Shown one piece after another: positions 60,324 to 64,000 of a DNA stretch of 64,000 nucleotides. Under the pieces are notes generated by a model. The model was not told the origin of the DNA, made no database searches, and worked only from the letters and a program-made list of their open reading frames with translations. Origin of the DNA: Mauremys mutica (lineage: Eukaryota; Chordata; Testudines; Geoemydidae); NCBI RefSeq assembly GCF_020497125.1, contig NW_025422895.1:62001-126000 (forward strand), in the 5' to 3' direction. A program made the translations under genes and the position numbers. The first letter of the stretch is position 1; every line of letters begins with the position of its first letter.

Positions 60324-60617
60324 GTTATCCTGAACGATATCACTTTGCTGAGGATAACAGAACAAGATAAAGAACGGATGCTTCTTGAATGCCAGCAGTC
60401 ACCGGGACCATACGCTGCTATGCTTTGCCACGCAATGATACCTGATTACTTGCTACATGCATGGCATGGTAAAGTGTCCTACCATGGTGGGCGGAACAAG
60501 GCTGCCTTGCCCAGAAACCTTCTGCAAAGGCTTCTGGAGTACCTACAGGAGTGCTTCATCGAGATGTCCCTGGAGGATTTCCTCTCAATCCCTGGACATG
60601 TTAACAAACTTTACTAA
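60324..60617 (+). CDS. Possible third Harbinger ORF, inside the Myb intron on the opposite strand
   Basis: An open frame follows a candidate acceptor (TTTTTAACCAG|GTTATCC) and ends with a stop at 60617. Its first internal ATG is at 60378, giving 79 residues with a Leu-rich helix (LLQRLLEYLQE) near the middle and an acidic end (MSLEDFL). Upstream, a candidate exon (59953-60030) lies between TTTTTAG and ATG|GTAAGC. If joined, its terminal ATG would open the same frame and give about 98 residues. I do not recognise the family. It could be a real small gene, a captured host exon, or chance. Confidence is low. Confidence 0.35.
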   Translation, partial: VILNDITLLRITEQDKERMLLECQQSPGPYAAMLCHAMIPDYLLHAWHGKVSYHGGRNKAALPRNLLQRLLEYLQECFIEMSLEDFLSIPGHVNKLY

Positions 60618-60722
60618 GTAACTATACTGTCTGCGAATGCATCCCAAGACCTCAGGGCATATCAATCATTAAAAAAGGCTTTTTTTTAAAAAAATGTTTG
60701 ATATTTGCAAAGGTACACTCAC

Positions 60723-61275
60723 CAGAGGTCCCTTCCATGGCGTCATTGTCTGGGATAGTGGCTTGTGAGGGCTGGGAGGACGGTAATTCCGTCAGGGTGA
60801 TAAAAAGCTCCTGGCTGCTGGGGCTGACGGAGTGCTGTGTGCTCTCTGCTAGGTCTTCCTCCTCTTCTTCATCTTCCTCTTCCCCGTCTGCATAATCCTC
60901 AGCCATGGCAGAGATTACAACCCCCACCTCGGAATCCACGAACAGGGGTGGGGTACTTGTGGCGCAGCCCCCTAAAATAGCATGCAGCTCAGCATAGAAG
61001 CGGCATGTTTTTCGACCTGCCCCTGACCTTCCGTTTGCTTCTTTGGTTTTCTGGTAGGCTTGTCTGAGCTCCTTAACTTTCACTCTGCACTGCACTGAGT
61101 ACCGGCTGTGGCCTTTATCCGTCATAGCCTTAGAAATTCTTTCAAATACTTTTTCATTTTGTCTTTTGGAACGCAGTTCTGTTAGTACTGAATCCTCTCC
61201 CCAGATAGCGATCAGATCCAGTACCTCCCGTGTAGTCCATGCTGGGGCTCTTTTACAATTCTCAGCAGACTGCAT
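60723..61275 (-). CDS. Myb/SANT-like protein of Harbinger, exon 1
   Basis: Exon 1 encodes the N-terminal 184 residues plus one base. The first ATG is at 61275 (context AACAATGC); the open frame extends further only from a GTG. Residues about 10-100 form a trihelix Myb/SANT-type domain (WTTREVLDLIAIWGE, then KVFERISKAM, then QCRVKVKELRQAYQK). It is followed by a linker with a 13-residue Asp/Glu tract and a Ser/Pro-rich part. The exon ends at G|GTGAGT (donor at 60722-60717). In vertebrate Harbinger elements this partner binds DNA and carries the transposase into the nucleus (established for HARBI1 and NAIF1 relatives). The splice sites are inferred from consensus and frame. Confidence 0.85.
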
Positions 61276-61610
61276 TGTTAACGCTGATGAGCTGTGCGTG
61301 GTCACCTGTGCTGATGAGATGAGATCTCCACGCTGGGGAAGCAGGAAATGAATTTCAAAAGTTCGCGGGGCTTTTCCTGTCTACCTGGCCAGTGCATCCG
61401 AGTTCAGAATGATGTCCACAGCGGTCACTGGTGCACTGTGGGATAGCTCCCGGAGGCCAATGCCGTCGATCAGCGTCCACACTACAGCTAATCCGATATG
61501 TTAATACCGATACTAGCGTTACTCCTCTCGTTAGGGAGCAGTACAGAAACCGGTTTAAAGAGCCATTAAAATCGATATAAGGTGCCTCCTAGAATGGACG
61601 GTTGTGGCGT

Positions 61611-61642
61611 TAAATCGGTTTTACGCTCCTAAAACCGATTTA
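61611..61642. repeat. Perfect 13-bp subterminal inverted repeat
   Basis: TAAATCGGTTTTA at 61611-61623 and TAAAACCGATTTA at 61630-61642 are perfect complements around a 6-bp loop, 22 bp inside the right end. AAACCGGTTT and AAATCGGT variants also occur near the left end (57508-57575) and at 61545-61580. They are candidate binding sites for the Myb-like protein or transposase. Confidence 0.7.
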
Positions 61643-61648
61643 AACGCC

Positions 61649-61664
61649 TAGTGTAGACCAGGCC
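61649..61664 (-). repeat. Harbinger right terminal inverted repeat
   Basis: TAGTGTAGACCAGGCC on the + strand, followed by TGT at 61665-61667 and then normal array sequence. Confidence 0.8.
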
Positions 61665-64000
61665 TGTCTTTGTTGTGCTTGTATCTCTCTGTAGAGGCCC
61701 GTCGGGGCAGACTGCTGAGCGGGCAGCGGCCCCCTGAGTAGGGGGCGGAGCTAGGCTGAGGAGGGGCCTATAAAAGCGGCCGCCCAGCCTGGCAGCGGCA
61801 AAGGAGCCAGCGAGCAGCGCCACAGGAGCCAGCGAACAGGGGAGTTTGCATGGGAGAGTTCCCATTGGAGAAGCAGGTATTTGGATTTGCATCTGTCTTT
61901 GTGTATTTGCATCTCTCTTAGTAGTGCTTGTATCTCTCTCTAGAGGCCCGTCGGGGCAGACTGCTGAGCAGGCAGCGGCGCCCTGAGTAGGGGGCGGAGC
62001 TAGGCTGATGAGGGGCCTATAAAAGCGGCCGCCCAGCCAGGCAGCAGCACAGGAGCCAGCAAATAGGGGAGTTTGCGTGGGAGAGTTCCCATTGGAGGAG
62101 CAGGTAATTGGATTTGCATCTGTCTTTGTAGTGCTTGTATCTCTCTGTAGAGGTCCGTCGGGGCAGACTCCTGAGCGGGCAGCGGTGCCCTGAGTAGGGG
62201 GGGGAGCTAGGCTGAGGAGGGGCCTATAAAAGCGGCCGCCCAGCCAGGCAGCGGCATGGGAGCCAGCGAACAGGGGAGTTTGCGTTGGAGAGTTCCCATT
62301 GGAGGAGCAGGTATTTGGATTTGCATCTGTCTTTGTGTATTTGCATCTGTCTTTGTAGGGCTTGTATCTCTCTGTAGAGGCCCTTCGGGGCAGACTGCTG
62401 AGCGGGCAGCGGCGCCCTGAGTAGGGGGCGGAGCTAGGCTGAGGAGGGGCCTATAAAAGTGGCCGCCTAGCCAGGCAGCGGCACAGGAGCCAGCAAAGAG
62501 GGTGGTGAACAGGCGAGTTTGCGTGGGAGAGTTCCCATTGGTGGAGCAGGTATTTGGATTTGCATCTGTTTTTGTATTGCTTGTATCTCTCTATAGAGGC
62601 CCGTCGGGGCAGACTGCTGAGCGGACAGCGGCGCCCTGAGTAGGGGGTGGAGCTAGGCTGAGGAGGGGCCAATAAAAGCAGCCGCCCAGCCAGGCAGCGG
62701 CACAGGAGCCAGTGAGCAGCGGCACAGGAGCCAGGGAACAGGGGCGTTTGCGTGGGAGAGTTCCCATTAGAAGAGCAGGTATTTGGATTTGCATCTGTCT
62801 TGGTGGATTTGCATCTGTCTTTGTAGTGCTTGTATCATACTGTAGAATCCCTCGTGGCAGACTGCTGAGCGGGCAGCGGCGCCCATAGTAGGTGGCGGAG
62901 CTTGGCTGAAAAGGGGCCTATAAAAGCGGAAGCCCAGCCAGGCAGCGGCACAGGTGCCAGCGAGCCGCGGCACAGGAACCAGAGAACAGGGAAGAGTTTG
63001 CGTGGGAGAGTTCCCATCGGAGGAGCACGTATTTGGATTTGCACCTCTCTTTGTGAATTTGCACCTCTCTTTGTAGAGCTTGTATCTTTCTGTAGAGGCC
63101 CGTCGCGGCACACTGCTGAGCGGGCAGAGGCGCCCTAAGTAGGGGACGGAGGTCGGCTGAGGAGGGGCCTATAAAAGCGGCCGCCCAGCCAGGCAGCGGC
63201 ATGGGAGCCAGCGAACAGGGGAGTTTGCGTTGGAGAGTTCCGATTGGAGGAGCAGGTAATTGGATTTGCATCTCTCTTTGTGGATTTGTATCTGTCTTTG
63301 TAGTGCTTGTATCTCTTTGTAGAGGCCCGTCGGGTCAGACTGCTGAGCGAGCAGCGGCGCCCTGAGTAGGGGGCGCAGCTAGGCCTAGGAGGGGCCTAAA
63401 AAAGCGGCCGCCCAGTCAGGCAGCGGCACAGGAGCCAGCAAACAGGGCGGCGAACAGGGGAGTTTGTGCACGAGTGTTCCCGTTGGAGGAGCAGGTATTT
63501 GGGTTTGCATCTGTGTTTGTGGATTTGCATGTGTGTTTTTAGTGCTTGTATCTCTTTGTAGAGGCCCGTCGGGGCAGACTGCTGAGCGGGCAGCGGTGCC
63601 AGAGTAGGGGGCGGAGCTAGGCTGAGGAGGGGCCTATAAAAGCGGACGCCCAGCCAGGCAGCGGCACAGGAGCCAGCGAGCAGCGGCACAGGAGCCAGGG
63701 CACAGTGGAGTTTGCGTGGGAGAGTTCCCGTTGGAGAAGCAGGTATTTGGATTTGTATCATTCTTTGTGGATTTGCATCTGTCTTTGTAGTGCTTGTATC
63801 TCTTTGTAGAGGCCCGTTGGGGCAGACTGCTGAGCCGGCAGCGGCGCCCTGAATAGGGGGCATAGCTCGGCTGAGGAGCGGCCTATAAATGCGGCCGCCC
63901 AGCCAGGCAGCGGCACAGCTGCGAGCAGCGAACAGGGCGGCGAACAGGGGTGTTTGCGCAGGAGAGTTCCCATTGGAGGAGCAGGTATTTGGATTTGCAT
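61665..64000 (+). repeat. Right arm of the satellite continued after the Harbinger element
   Basis: Ten more units in forward orientation, with TATA positions near 61769, 62020, 62225, 62454, 62671 (mutated to AATAAAAG), 62921, 63170, 63397 (mutated to TAAAAAAG), 63637 and 63883 (TATAAATG). The unit cut by the transposon resumes at CTTTGTTGTGCTTG. The array runs off the window end with no sign of terminating. No genes are seen. Confidence 0.92.

Larger units (their letters stand above)
57470..61664. mobile_element. PIF/Harbinger DNA transposon, 4195 bp, apparently complete
   Basis: The insertion interrupts one array unit between ATTTGCATCTGT and CTTTG(T). Removing it, with one copy of TGT, restores the normal unit. 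Terminal inverted repeats are GGGTACGTCTACACTA (57470-57485) and, reversed, GGCCTGGTCTACACTA (61649-61664), sharing GG and GTCTACACTA. The flanks share CTGT, compatible with a 3-bp target duplication (TGT or CTG), although the exact base is ambiguous. It carries the two genes typical of the superfamily, a HARBI1-like transposase and a Myb/SANT-like protein, arranged convergently. Both are open. Confidence 0.93.

Noticed and set aside
61276..61305. Upstream start for the Myb-like protein at 61305
   Set aside because: The codon there is GTG. The ATG at 61275 has a good context and lies just before the Myb-like domain.
1..64000. CRISPR array
   Set aside because: Repeats are long (205-250 bp), with no short repeat-spacer pattern, in a vertebrate genome with retroviral and Harbinger elements.
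1..64000. Ribosomal DNA spacer promoters
   Set aside because: Repeated promoters recall rDNA spacers, but no rRNA sequence is present and the core is a TATA/GC-box Pol II type.
1..64000. tRNA genes or microRNA hairpins within units
   Set aside because: No cloverleaf was seen. Short palindromes such as GCCCGTCGGGGC and GCTGAGCGGGCAGC are too small for pre-miRNA stems.

Overview
The window is vertebrate nuclear DNA, most likely from a sauropsid. A turtle is my best guess, but this is inference. It holds no ordinary host gene that I can recognise. About 85% of it is one large tandem repeat array. The array is interrupted by an endogenous retrovirus-like element (8348-13868) and a PIF/Harbinger DNA transposon (57470-61664). 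The organism guess rests on the Harbinger element with HARBI1-type and Myb-like genes, the reptile-type LTR element, and intact AATAAA and GT-AG signals.

Layout. Positions 1-8347 are about 36 repeat units in inverted orientation. Positions 8348-13868 are a minus-strand LTR element: a complete 752-bp 3' LTR, a polypurine tract, a 3.4-kb AT-rich non-coding interior, one gag-position ORF, a splice donor, a tRNA-Trp-type primer site, and a 5' LTR that has lost its U3. Positions 13869-57469 are about 180 units in forward orientation, with many nested duplications. Positions 57470-61664 are a 4.2-kb Harbinger element with an intact transposase (+) and a two-exon Myb/SANT-like partner (-). Positions 61665-64000 are ten more forward units.

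The unit is the most interesting object. It is typically 205-250 bp and in its sense orientation reads as a complete RNA polymerase II promoter: inverted CCAAT box, two perfect ATTTGCAT octamers 20 bp apart flanked by SOX-like CTTTGT, a GC box, then CCTATAAAAG followed at once by a NotI site. A G+C-rich leader with a repeated CAGGAGCCAGCGAGCAG-like motif fills the rest. The promoters point left on the left of the retrovirus and right on its right, so about 230 promoter-like modules diverge from the retroviral core. The array has clear higher-order structure: a 708-bp tandem duplication, and segmental duplications offset by about 2.4, 11, 12.6 and 18.7 kb.

The many long open frames in the array lie antisense to the promoters. 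They are best explained as by-products of a stop-poor repeat, not as genes. The two mobile elements look like insertions into the array. The Harbinger insertion site can be reconstructed to the base. The retrovirus sits exactly where array orientation switches, which implies an inversion or an assembly join at its truncated 5' LTR.
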